Assembly (NCBI GenBank): GCA_963666035.2
Contig: CAXXJI010000007.1
Span: forward strand, 310,001 to 374,000
Length of the DNA: 64,000 nucleotides
Origin: CALMFG01 sp963666035
GTDB taxonomy: Bacteria > Bacillota > Clostridia > Christensenellales > CALMFG01
Reading direction: 5' to 3'
The translations under genes were made by a program, and so were the position numbers. The notes under the pieces were generated by a model. It saw only the letters and a program-made list of their open reading frames with translations. It made no database searches and was not told the origin of the DNA. Each line of letters opens with the position of its first letter. Position 1 is the first letter of the stretch. Below are positions 8,303-16,828 of the stretch, piece by piece.

Positions 8303-9031
8303 ATGGCAAAAGAAGAGAAAGGCAATTTGGAACAATCATTGAACGACAATCTGATGCTGGTTTTGGAAGAGATTGCGGCACTGCAGGAAAAGTTCGATAC
8401 GCTGATTGGTGGGCAGGATGAGATGAACGCCGCGCTGGACGATCAGACCGCGGCGCTGCAGGAGATGCCGGATGAAACAGCCGAAGAAGGGAAAAAACCT
8501 GCGAACGTATCGGCACCGCCTGCGCAGAGCAACGCGAAGCCGCAAACACCCAAGGCACCGGCGGCAGAGAAACCGGCTTTGGCCAAGGAGGACATAAGCC
8601 AGCTGAAGGACTTCAGCGAAAACGCGAAAGCGTTTATGGACAAAAGCGAGGATATGATCGCATCGCAGGAATCGAAAGTTGAAGCTCCGGCACAAAGTGC
8701 GCAAGCCCCGGCGGATATTACTCCGGCGCAAGCCGCTCCGCAAAGCAGCGCACCAACCAACGCAACACCACCCAGTGCCGCACCGCCTGAGATGAACCAG
8801 GCCGACTGGAACCCGGAGCTTTGGAACAAAACCGCCGAGATGGTGCTGGGCGAAGGCGCCACCGCGCTTAGCGAAACCGAGCTTTTGCAGATGAACACCG
8901 AAGGCGTGGCACAGACGCAATATGCGAAGCCGGTTTATAACTCCAATATTCAGGTAAACGACGCATCTGCGAATCAAGCCAAACAGCAGATTACCGATTC
9001 TGTGACCGGCAAAGTGGCCAGTCAGATATAG
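8303..9031 (+). CDS. Ala/Pro-rich coiled-coil protein in the tape-measure slot
   Basis: 242 residues, start set by AAAGGAGAG. Residues ~5-50 form an acidic coiled coil (NLMLVLEEIAALQEKFDTL); 60-165 are Ala/Pro/Gln-rich and probably disordered; the tail (~165-242) is polar. No signal peptide or membrane segment. In long-tailed phages the gene after G/GT is the tape measure, usually more than 600 residues with hydrophobic helices; this protein is far too short and has none. It could be a miniature tape measure, a remnant, or an adaptor that loads the downstream DEFGN proteins. I do not recognise the family. Confidence 0.6.
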   Translation: MAKEEKGNLEQSLNDNLMLVLEEIAALQEKFDTLIGGQDEMNAALDDQTAALQEMPDETAEEGKKPANVSAPPAQSNAKPQTPKAPAAEKPALAKEDISQLKDFSENAKAFMDKSEDMIASQESKVEAPAQSAQAPADITPAQAAPQSSAPTNATPPSAAPPEMNQADWNPELWNKTAEMVLGEGATALSETELLQMNTEGVAQTQYAKPVYNSNIQVNDASANQAKQQITDSVTGKVASQI

Positions 9032-9071
9032 CGGTGGCCATATGAGAGCAAAAAGAGAACGGAAGCTGACT

Positions 9072-9105
9072 GCCGGCCCTTTTCAAGGAGCATTAAAGGG
9101 CTGGC
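9072..9105 (+). other. intergenic hairpin before the 9153 gene
   Basis: 11-bp stem GCCGGCCCTTT / AAAGGGCTGGC (one G-U pair) with a 12-base loop in the 121-base gap. No T run follows, so it is more likely an mRNA processing or stability element than a terminator. Confidence 0.5.
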
Positions 9106-9152
9106 AGACCAGCTAAAAACTAGAAAACTATTTGAAAGGATGATAAAATCAA

Positions 9153-10847
9153 ATGGAATATGATGAATTTGGCAATCCGATAAATTCAGAAGCGCAAGAT
9201 GATTCCGCATCGGGCGGGAATACTGGCGGGGCAGGCGGCGGACAGAAAACAGGGGTATCGACCGCAGGAAACAGGCAAACATTAAGCATTACGCCAGACC
9301 AAACACAAGGAACTACAGATTTGAAAGTTGACGGTTCCAACCAAAACACAAGCGGCACAGCGCATGACATGGATTTCTTTGCGGAAGAAGACCCTGGAGA
9401 CCGCCATAATCCGCTGGGATTGGTGGACCTTTTTGCGGATGACGATACACAAAATGGTTCGGGCAATAACGAAACGAATGCAGGTGGTACCGAGATAGGG
9501 GAGGGCTATGACCCAACGGCAGATGTCGAACAAGCCCAAAAGGAAGCCGAAAAAGAACTAAACAGATTTGTGAAAGAACAACTTGATGCGAACCCGTTCT
9601 TGGCTCTGGTTGAGTGGGATATTACAACCACGGTGGTGTTTCAGCCTATAGAAGGTTATTCAGACGAATCGGCTGAAAACTATGAGGAGCTTGTTGCGCA
9701 AGAATGGGAAGAGTACAGTAGCATGGCGGGTGTTCCGACTGACTATCGCGATGAGGTGATGATAAGGAATCAGGAATTGGCCGAGCAGGAAAGGCTGGCT
9801 GAAGAAGAAGCAAAAGCACAGGCAGAAGCACTGCAAGCACAGACACAAGTGTGGGGAACGTCTGAACACAATCCAAATGACAACATCGTTGAACTATTGG
9901 AGTTTGGTCAGGCTGGGTTTTATAATGGGGAGTATACTACATACGACGAAGGCAGACAAAAGGTGTTTAATGATTATCAGGAAGCGCATGGCTTAGATGT
10001 AGATCCATTTGAAGATAAGCGGATGCTTAATCTAGGTGAGGCATACGATAATGCTTTTGAATTTATGGAAGAAGATGAAGTAAATTCACGAAATGATATG
10101 CTTACAAGGGTACAAGAGTATTTAGATTATTCTTGGACAGCTGAAGATGATCTTGATGGATGGTATAACTATAATAATGGAAGCTCTGGAATAGACTATG
10201 AAGCGGGTGAAACTTATGGGGGAGTACCTTATTCACAACGTAAACGAGGGGTGTTGGAAGGATTAGACTTTGTTATTAATAATAACCCAAATTTCTATAC
10301 TACATTTGATGATGGTGAAAAACGCATGCCAACATATGGCAACGATTGCAGTGGTTTTGTTGGAGATGTTTGGATGACACAATATACCAGTGTGTCAACA
10401 ATGATTTCAAGAGCAAATGGAGATTTAACAGTTCCGGTATTTTATGAAGTGGACAAATTGTTTGACAGTACGCTTGATATGGAATATTTAAAAGCCCGAT
10501 ATCCGTATTTGAGTGAGTATTATACTGAAAATGACGTTCATACTTCAAAGGGGGTATTGAGTACAAATTTTGACTTTGTTGGAGGTGCGGACAAAGGTCA
10601 AGGGAGTTCAGAATTGATACAAAGTTATCCGAGTTTAACTCCTGGAGATGCAGTAGCTACAGAAATGGAAGAAGGAAAAGAACATGTTAGATTTGTTGTA
10701 GGTAATGATGGAGAAAAAATAACGGTTGCAGAACAAACCCCATCAGGAACAATAATGTCTACATATACTTATGAAGAACTTGCAGCACAAGAGTATTATG
10801 GAATAACTATATTTGGCGATTCAAATAAAAACGGAGGAGAAGAATAG
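9153..10847 (+). CDS. DEFGN-family effector with C-terminal NlpC/P60 domain
   Basis: 564 residues. It opens with MEYDEFGN like the 992 and 3937 proteins, then ~100 Gly/Asn/Thr-rich residues, a domain related to the shared middle (~143-180, NPFLALVEWDI), GVPTDYRD (193-200), an Ala/Glu/Gln coiled coil (~205-232), a spacer, and an NlpC/P60-type domain (~390-555). The last has YGNDCSGFV (Cys399), LTPGDAV and KEHVRFVV (His511), the standard catalytic context of peptidoglycan amidase/endopeptidases. Start chosen on AAAGGATGATAAA plus N-terminal homology. The LRR lipoprotein at 10850 begins two bases after its stop. A tape measure with a lytic domain is the alternative, but the repeated DEFGN architecture favours a cargo effector. 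Confidence 0.74.
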   Translation: MEYDEFGNPINSEAQDDSASGGNTGGAGGGQKTGVSTAGNRQTLSITPDQTQGTTDLKVDGSNQNTSGTAHDMDFFAEEDPGDRHNPLGLVDLFADDDTQNGSGNNETNAGGTEIGEGYDPTADVEQAQKEAEKELNRFVKEQLDANPFLALVEWDITTTVVFQPIEGYSDESAENYEELVAQEWEEYSSMAGVPTDYRDEVMIRNQELAEQERLAEEEAKAQAEALQAQTQVWGTSEHNPNDNIVELLEFGQAGFYNGEYTTYDEGRQKVFNDYQEAHGLDVDPFEDKRMLNLGEAYDNAFEFMEEDEVNSRNDMLTRVQEYLDYSWTAEDDLDGWYNYNNGSSGIDYEAGETYGGVPYSQRKRGVLEGLDFVINNNPNFYTTFDDGEKRMPTYGNDCSGFVGDVWMTQYTSVSTMISRANGDLTVPVFYEVDKLFDSTLDMEYLKARYPYLSEYYTENDVHTSKGVLSTNFDFVGGADKGQGSSELIQSYPSLTPGDAVATEMEEGKEHVRFVVGNDGEKITVAEQTPSGTIMSTYTYEELAAQEYYGITIFGDSNKNGGEE

Positions 10848-10849
10848 AA

Positions 10850-12343
10850 ATGAAGAAATTTGTTTTGCTTTTGATAATAACATTAGTGCTATCAGGCTGC
10901 AATGTGTCAGTGGAGTCAGACGAGCCAAACAATACACCCAGTGTTACACCCAACATTACGCCGACAACCAGCGCAACAGAATCGCCATACATTGATATGG
11001 TTAGTCTTTTTCCAGATGAGGAGTTTCGTGATAGCGTTGTAAGGAAATTAGAATCTGTATGCGGCAAACGAGAAAACATTACACGGGATGATTTAGACTG
11101 TATAACGTTTTTATCTTGTCGAAATGGCAACATTGTTGGGATAAGCAATTTATGTAATTTGGAAAGACTTCTCATTCAGGGGGATATTACCAAAGGACAG
11201 GATGAATTGTCGCAATTGAAAAACCTATATGGAGTTTACTTACTAAGTGTGACGACACTGGAGCCGCTAAGCGGACTACAAAGTATTCGGATACTAGAGA
11301 TTTCAGGTGATATTAGTGACATATCTGTGCTGGGCACATTGGACAATCTTGAAGAGCTTCGTGCAAGTTTGAGTTTTTTTAATCGGATTGAAGATGTTTC
11401 CGTGCTGAAAACTTTAACAGCTAAAGTCTATCTTGATGTTAATATGAGTAGCTATAGTTGGGCAAATATTAGGCGTGTAAACAATATATACACGATATAT
11501 TTAAGTGGTATAGAACTCGAAGATTCAGAAACGTTACTGGAATTAAATAACATTTCGACGTTGCGTGTTTTAGTTATAAGTCACCCTGAGGTTGATTTTG
11601 GCATATTGTCAGGTTTAAATAATATAGAAGAACTTTTTATATCGAATTCAACTGAAATTGAAAACTGTGATAGCATTAACGGTTTTAGTAATCTTAAAGA
11701 GCTGAGCTTTGATGGATGCGAAAGGTTAGATATTCAGGGAATACAAAGCATTCCTAACTTAGAGAACCTATATTTAGCATGCTCAGTAGTAAAGAATGTT
11801 GATATCATTTCGGAGTTAGCAACATTAAAATCTCTGAACTTGTGTGCATGCCGTAAATATATTCTTAAAGATAGCTATGCTGAATATACATACATAGAGG
11901 ATATAGATTTTTTAAAAGACATAACCAATCTTAGATTTTTGGATATTAGCCAAATTGAAATATCCGATATAAAAGCATTAAAAAACTTGACGAATTTGGA
12001 GTACTTGTCAATACATTTTAACAATATTGAAGATATTTCAGCATTGGAGAACTTGACCATGCTGACCGATTTGAATCTTCAAGAGAATTTTATTGAAGAT
12101 ATAACACCGCTTTCAAATCTAACAGAGCTAACAAAACTAAATATTTCAGAAAACAGTATTTTGGATATTTCTGCATTATCCAATCTGACCAATCTTGTTG
12201 AGCTTGATATCTCAGACAACAACATCACAGATTTAACACCGTTGCTTAGCCTGCCCAACCTAAAAATATTGGATGTTAGCAATAACCCGATTGAAGATTA
12301 CGCGGTTTTAGACCAGTTGGATTTGGACGAGCTACATAAGTAA
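10850..12343 (+). CDS. leucine-rich-repeat lipoprotein paired with effector 9153
   Basis: 497 residues. Signal peptide with VLSGC lipobox (Cys17), Pro/Thr/Asn spacer (22-45), then regular 22-residue leucine-rich repeats to the end (LTNLEYLSIHFNNIEDISAL, LTKLNISENSILDISALSNL), of the internalin-like SDS22 class. The start lies two bases after the effector stop with GGAGGAGAAG upstream, so the two are translationally coupled. A terminator follows. The C-terminal DLDELHK end is also found as a fossil at 3744. SDS22-type LRRs bind proteins; an inhibitor or receptor for the NlpC/P60 protein is a reasonable but untested reading. Confidence 0.8.
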   Translation: MKKFVLLLIITLVLSGCNVSVESDEPNNTPSVTPNITPTTSATESPYIDMVSLFPDEEFRDSVVRKLESVCGKRENITRDDLDCITFLSCRNGNIVGISNLCNLERLLIQGDITKGQDELSQLKNLYGVYLLSVTTLEPLSGLQSIRILEISGDISDISVLGTLDNLEELRASLSFFNRIEDVSVLKTLTAKVYLDVNMSSYSWANIRRVNNIYTIYLSGIELEDSETLLELNNISTLRVLVISHPEVDFGILSGLNNIEELFISNSTEIENCDSINGFSNLKELSFDGCERLDIQGIQSIPNLENLYLACSVVKNVDIISELATLKSLNLCACRKYILKDSYAEYTYIEDIDFLKDITNLRFLDISQIEISDIKALKNLTNLEYLSIHFNNIEDISALENLTMLTDLNLQENFIEDITPLSNLTELTKLNISENSILDISALSNLTNLVELDISDNNITDLTPLLSLPNLKILDVSNNPIEDYAVLDQLDLDELHK

Positions 12344-12377
12344 GCCAAAAAGGAAAATAAGAACCTACCACCACCCC

Positions 12378-12400
12378 AAGCACTCCCCGGAGTGCTTTTT
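12378..12400 (+). terminator. Rho-independent terminator, cassette end 4
   Basis: Stem AAGCACTC / GAGTGCTT with loop CCCG and T run, preceded by the ACCACCACCCC seen also before 3778. It precedes Dit by 34 bases. Confidence 0.85.
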
Positions 12401-12433
12401 ACATACAAAATAAACCTAAAAAAGGAGGAACAT

Positions 12434-13333
12434 ATGCAAGAGATTACATTTACAAACAAGTATGGCAACACCGTGACCTTTGCCCGAGGCTTTCCATATA
12501 TGCTGGAAAAGATCAGCGGCACAGGCACAGTGGAAAGCAAACCGCTGACCCAGCGGGGCTTTATGCAGGACGGCACACACTACTTCAGCTCGCTCTTGGA
12601 ACCAAGGGAGCTGAGCCTCACCCTGTGGATTCAGGGCAGCTCGCGCACGGACCTGCTGGGGAAAAGAAACGAAGTGTTAAGCGCCTTTAACCCCAAAGCG
12701 GGCGAAGGGACGCTTAGCTACAGCAATGACGCGGGCACATGGGAGATTTCCGCCACCGTCAAACGCCTGCCGCAAATGGAGGCCATCCGAAACGCATTGG
12801 TTCAGCGCTTTACCATCGAGATGTATGCGGCTGACCCGGCCTGGCTGGAAGCCGAAGCAGGCGAACAGGAGAAGGCGTTTACTGCCTTTGCCGGCGGCTT
12901 GGTATTGAGAGTGCCCAGATTCGATGAAGAAGAGGTTGTTGTGAGCGGAACGGAAACAGCCTCACTGCCCTTTTCCTTTGGCACACAGGGACACACCGAG
13001 GTCATCGACAATGAAGGCAACTTGGATACACCCCTGCTCATCGAGTTTAAAGGCCCGGGCTTAAGACACCGATTGGTGAATTCGGATACCGGCGAGAAGG
13101 TGGAGCTGATTCTGCCGCTGGATGAGGGCGAGAGTGTGTTTGTCAACACCAAACCCCAGAGCATTGAGGCCTATCGGATGGTGAACGGCAAAAAGGTGAT
13201 GGCGTTTAATTACCTAAACCCGGCATCCAAGTACTTCAGCATCGCGCCCGGCACGAACAACATCATGTTTTCGGCCGCGCACAGTGATGCCACGGCGGAT
13301 GTGACGTACACCGAACGATTCGTGGGGGTGTAA
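12434..13333 (+). CDS. distal tail protein (Dit, siphovirus tail component family)
   Basis: 299 residues from ATG 12434, preceded by AAAAAGGAGGAACAT; the longer frame from 12392 crosses the terminator and is false. The N-terminal half (ITFTNKYGNTVTF, LSLTLWIQGSS, RNEVLSAFNP) follows the Sipho_tail/Dit pattern. The C-terminal half (ADPAWLE, FNYLNPASKYFSIAPG) is the galectin-like part typical of Dit proteins. Dit forms the hub ring joining the tail tube to the tip. Base composition is clearly higher in GC than the lipoprotein genes, which fits a distinct origin. It opens the tail-tip operon that runs to 17916. Confidence 0.82.
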   Translation: MQEITFTNKYGNTVTFARGFPYMLEKISGTGTVESKPLTQRGFMQDGTHYFSSLLEPRELSLTLWIQGSSRTDLLGKRNEVLSAFNPKAGEGTLSYSNDAGTWEISATVKRLPQMEAIRNALVQRFTIEMYAADPAWLEAEAGEQEKAFTAFAGGLVLRVPRFDEEEVVVSGTETASLPFSFGTQGHTEVIDNEGNLDTPLLIEFKGPGLRHRLVNSDTGEKVELILPLDEGESVFVNTKPQSIEAYRMVNGKKVMAFNYLNPASKYFSIAPGTNNIMFSAAHSDATADVTYTERFVGV

Positions 13334-13337
13334 GCCC

Positions 13338-14432
13338 ATGGAACTATTGATACTGGATCAAAACTTAGGGCTAAAGCAGGTGCTTTCCGCTTGGGAGCAC
13401 TTTTCTTTTACCCAAAAAATAAACGCGCGGGGTGAATTCAGCCTGACCATCAACGCACGTTTGCCGCAGGCAGAGAATTTAAGCGTCGGACAGCTGCTGT
13501 ACCTTTCTCCCGCCTGCTGCGGATATATCACCAGAAAAGAAACGATCAGTCAGGCGGATGTGGCGAATGAGGTCATTAATATCTCAGGCATATCGCTTAA
13601 AGATATGATTGCCAGCCGTATCACAGAGCCGCCCGAAGGCAAAGAGGCGTTTGTGTACAAAAAACAGCCGACCGATGCCATCGTGATGGACCTCATTAAT
13701 CAGCTGATTGTGAATCCACAGGATCAAAGAAAGCGAATTGCGATCTTTGAGCTGGGCGAGATTTTTGGCATCGGTACCAAGCAGGATTTCTCCACACGGT
13801 TAAAACCGCTGGATGCGCAAGTGTACGAACTGCTGGCAGGCGACAAATTGGGCTTGCTGTGCAGTGCAGACTTAAGCCGTAAAAAAGCGACGCTGCTGGT
13901 GTACAAGGGTGCGGACAGAACCATTGACCAAACGCGTAATGCCCCGGCGATCTTTTCGCTGAATATGGGCACATTGGAAAAAGCGGTGATGACGCAGGAT
14001 ATCACAGCGTATAAAACCGTAGGACTAGCGGGCGGCGCGGGCGAAGGCCTTGAACGGACGATCAAAGAGATACCCGTGAATAACACGCTTTCAGGGTTTA
14101 GCCGCTGGGAGACGTTTATTGACTTAAGCGACGCTAAAACCGATGATGAGCTTGTTTCGCGTGGACAAACTGCGCTGGCTGAGTACGACAAAATCTATGC
14201 GATTGATGGTCAGACCAAAGATGCGGATCGGTTTACCTTTGCGCTGGGCGATACGGTGACGATACAGGACAATCAAAACAATTATCAAAATGTGCAGGTG
14301 ACCGGCATCACGCGAACCTTTGATTCCAGTCACATGGAAAAAAGAAGTTTGGTGTTCGGCAAAGCGCCGGCATCTATCGCGCAGGCGATGAACAGAAGGC
14401 TAAACGGCCTTAACAACATATTAACGAAATAA
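13338..14432 (+). CDS. tail-tip protein, Siphovirus ReqiPepy6 Gp37-like
   Basis: 364 residues, four bases after Dit. The opening MELLILDQNLGLKQVLSAW, FTQKINARGEFSL and LYLSPACCGYI patterns, the size and the position behind Dit match the Gp37-like tail-tip (Tal-type) family of Gram-positive siphoviruses. These form the trimeric plug below Dit. Start codon ATG with an imperfect site (GTAAGCCC) suggests coupling to Dit. No C-terminal peptidase domain is attached; the cell-wall hydrolase activity is instead on separate proteins (16829 and the DEFGN proteins). Confidence 0.8.
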   Translation: MELLILDQNLGLKQVLSAWEHFSFTQKINARGEFSLTINARLPQAENLSVGQLLYLSPACCGYITRKETISQADVANEVINISGISLKDMIASRITEPPEGKEAFVYKKQPTDAIVMDLINQLIVNPQDQRKRIAIFELGEIFGIGTKQDFSTRLKPLDAQVYELLAGDKLGLLCSADLSRKKATLLVYKGADRTIDQTRNAPAIFSLNMGTLEKAVMTQDITAYKTVGLAGGAGEGLERTIKEIPVNNTLSGFSRWETFIDLSDAKTDDELVSRGQTALAEYDKIYAIDGQTKDADRFTFALGDTVTIQDNQNNYQNVQVTGITRTFDSSHMEKRSLVFGKAPASIAQAMNRRLNGLNNILTK

Positions 14433-14444
14433 AAGGAGAGAAAC

Positions 14445-16397
14445 ATGAAAAAAAGTGGTTTTTTTAACAGTGCGGAAAACACGACCGACAGAGCCTATCA
14501 AGCCATCGACTTTGCGCTGCCCTTTGGCGCGCTGGCCGGTGGAAAAGGAGGCATTGTCATGGGCGTGGGTGATGCATTTAAAGTGGATTGGGTATCTGGC
14601 GGCACATTTACGCTGGGCAGCGGCTTTGCCTTTTTGGGCGAAATGCCGGGCTGGTGGTACTATGCGGATGAAGAGACGGTGATTACACTGAGTGACGCGG
14701 CAACACCTTCCAACCCTTGCTTTGCGTTATCGGATATTTCCGGACAGAAACGAACAAATATTTTGGCCATTAAAATGGATGGTGAAATCAATCGAGCATC
14801 AGAACTGGTCGTACTAAGCGGTGACGAGAATGAAGCAGAAGATGCGTATCTTTCACCGAGCATTGATAACTCGGATGGATATGATGTATATTATGTACCC
14901 ATTGCCGAGGTGAAGACCAACACGGAAAAGATTACCGAAGTCAAAGATATTCGGGAGGCGATGGTTGGAGGCGGCAGCCTACCCGTGCCGTATAAACTGA
15001 ATGAGGCCGAGACCGAGCAGGTGCCTTATGTGCGGGCGGGTTATTGCGGCATTCAGCAATTGAAAGATGAAAACACCGACGAAGATGTGGAGAATACCAT
15101 CGATATCTTCCGCGGAGAATGGAAGGAAAGCTACTACGGCATCGGCATCTCTGACGGCACACGGATTGTGACGCAAGGCTTCTGCAATATCGATTTGCGA
15201 TATTTAAAAGAGCACTACTTGAAAGGGGCTATTGCAGAGGGAATGGAAGAAGCGCCTGAAGATATTGACACCATTGAACTGGCCAGCCCGCTTACGGCGG
15301 CTGAGATTTGGCCGGTGACCTATTATGTTCAGGAGGACGGCCGGATTGATACGGTGCCGACCCAGAAGATTGCAGGCTTTAGTTTGAGCGAAAGCCTGTT
15401 CTTGGTCAGCATTCAGGGCCCATATGGGCAGAATGACAAGTATGAAGGACAGATGATTAATTTTACAGCGATTCCAGGGATAAGTGGTAAGGTTCGCTTC
15501 AAAATTCACCTGCCCGAAGACGCTAAAGGCGTGAAGCTGAAGTATAAACCGGAGCCTTGGGCGGTGGGTAATACCATGGCCGAAGACGGCATTGAAATTG
15601 CTGACTTAACATCGGATGCAAACCTGTATGGTGATAACTTCTGGTATGAAGTGACTATTCCAGCGGACGAAACCGAGAATCCGGAAACGGTTGAAGACGG
15701 GACGTTAATATACGTTAAGGCATTTCCTTATGCGTCGTCACCCAATGAAGAACACATTACCGAAGACGAAGAGCACGATCGTGACCCGAATGAAGTGACG
15801 GTCACGGTAGGTACCTTGTTGCATGAATGGACGGCAGACGGCGATGCATCAGCAAACTCGACAACGAGCAACTATGGGTTGACACTTAATGAAATTCAAA
15901 CTGATGATGCGTTGATTGATCAAGGTTTCTTAAATTCAGCCTCAGCAACTGAAGCATATGCTCGGATTGCCAATGAAATTGATATGGGAGGTAAGACCAT
16001 CTCGTTTTGGGTGAAGCATACTGGCACTAACACAGGCTTATTTGGGTATACTGGACTAAATCATTTAGCTGGCCAAATTAATGAGGGCATTATTGAGATT
16101 GGGGCGAAATATAACACTGGAGAAACAATTGTGACTGAGTTTACGATCGATACTACACAGTATCATCATATTGCGGTGACCGTGGATAACCACAATGTTG
16201 AACTATATGTGGATGGTGGTTTGGCGGATGGTGTAACCGTGAATTCAAACATATCAAACAATATTAATGTGTTAGGAAGGGGCTCTATAGCTACAGCACA
16301 ATACTTAAATGCATCAATGGACCAGATTCGGATATTTAATTGCAAGTTGAATATTAAAGATATTAAAAACCTATACAATGGAGGTTTAGGATGTTAG
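14445..16397 (+). CDS. tail fibre / receptor-binding protein with LamG-like domain
   Basis: 650 residues, start set by AAAAGGAGAGAAAC. The N-terminal ~180 residues (AIDFALPFGALAGGKGGIVM) look like baseplate-attachment domains. The middle has Ig/carbohydrate-binding-like beta segments. Residues ~480-645 form a concanavalin A/LamG-like jelly roll: FLNSASATEAYARI, KTISFWVKHTG, HHIAVTVDNHNVELYVDGG, MDQIRIFN. This is a glycan-binding module, so the protein is the likely host-recognition fibre. The last domain drops in GC against the rest of the gene, which suggests domain exchange. It overlaps the next gene by 7 bases. Confidence 0.75.
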   Translation: MKKSGFFNSAENTTDRAYQAIDFALPFGALAGGKGGIVMGVGDAFKVDWVSGGTFTLGSGFAFLGEMPGWWYYADEETVITLSDAATPSNPCFALSDISGQKRTNILAIKMDGEINRASELVVLSGDENEAEDAYLSPSIDNSDGYDVYYVPIAEVKTNTEKITEVKDIREAMVGGGSLPVPYKLNEAETEQVPYVRAGYCGIQQLKDENTDEDVENTIDIFRGEWKESYYGIGISDGTRIVTQGFCNIDLRYLKEHYLKGAIAEGMEEAPEDIDTIELASPLTAAEIWPVTYYVQEDGRIDTVPTQKIAGFSLSESLFLVSIQGPYGQNDKYEGQMINFTAIPGISGKVRFKIHLPEDAKGVKLKYKPEPWAVGNTMAEDGIEIADLTSDANLYGDNFWYEVTIPADETENPETVEDGTLIYVKAFPYASSPNEEHITEDEEHDRDPNEVTVTVGTLLHEWTADGDASANSTTSNYGLTLNEIQTDDALIDQGFLNSASATEAYARIANEIDMGGKTISFWVKHTGTNTGLFGYTGLNHLAGQINEGIIEIGAKYNTGETIVTEFTIDTTQYHHIAVTVDNHNVELYVDGGLADGVTVNSNISNNINVLGRGSIATAQYLNASMDQIRIFNCKLNIKDIKNLYNGGLGC

Positions 16398-16732
16398 ATA
16401 CGATTATTGTAAACAAAAGCAATGCAGGCTTGGTCAGCGGCAAGCTGATCGCCCAGATGGGCGCCAAACTGGTTTTTGAGGTGGAAGTCTTCCCTTCTTG
16501 TTTTTATCAGAACGGGTCTGATTACACCGGTATGGTTAGCCAGCGCTGTCTGCCCGGCAGTATCGGCAATATGATGACCATCGCGGACATTCAGGAAGCC
16601 AAAGCGCTGATCGAAGAGATGGGCGATTATGCTAAAGAGGCGGAAAGCTTAAATGAACTCAAACTGATGAAACAGGCGACCGATGCCGAGCTGGCGCTGG
16701 TGGCTTTGTACGAGGAGGTATTAAATGGTTAA
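16391..16732 (+). CDS. small phage protein, tail-fibre associated, unknown function
   Basis: 113 residues. Starts inside the end of the fibre gene (ATG 16391, site GGAGG at 16380) and overlaps the next gene by 8 bases. The N-terminal half is beta-like (LVSGKLIAQMGAKLVFEVEV), the C-terminal half helical and acidic (IQEAKALIEEMGDYAKEA). It stands where small fibre-associated or XkdX-neighbour proteins occur in Bacillota phages. I do not recognise a family. Confidence 0.65.
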   Translation: MLDTIIVNKSNAGLVSGKLIAQMGAKLVFEVEVFPSCFYQNGSDYTGMVSQRCLPGSIGNMMTIADIQEAKALIEEMGDYAKEAESLNELKLMKQATDAELALVALYEEVLNG

Positions 16733-16826
16733 GATCTATGTAAGCTTGATTAAAAAAGGGCTTAAAACCATCGAAGACGTGCCCGCCGCTTTGCAGGCCG
16801 AAGTGGCGGCATTGCTGGCAGAATAG
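16725..16826 (+). CDS. CD1375-family phage microprotein
   Basis: 33 codons: MVKIYVSLIKKGLKTIEDVP...ALLAE. The IKKGLKTIEDVP core is the signature of the short CD1375-type proteins found between tail-fibre and lysis genes in Clostridia phages. Overlaps the previous stop; GAGGAGG upstream. Function unknown. Confidence 0.75.
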   Translation: MVKIYVSLIKKGLKTIEDVPAALQAEVAALLAE

Positions 16827-16828
16827 CC

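Noticed and set aside
8336..8977. Long minus-strand ORF of 213 codons opposite the 8303 gene
   Set aside because: It mirrors the Ala/Pro codons of the plus-strand gene, has a Cys/Arg-rich composition and no ribosome site.
9153..10847. Tape measure protein with a C-terminal NlpC/P60 domain
   Set aside because: No long hydrophobic helical region, and the DEFGN start plus shared domain recur in two cassette genes outside the tail core; kept only as an alternative.
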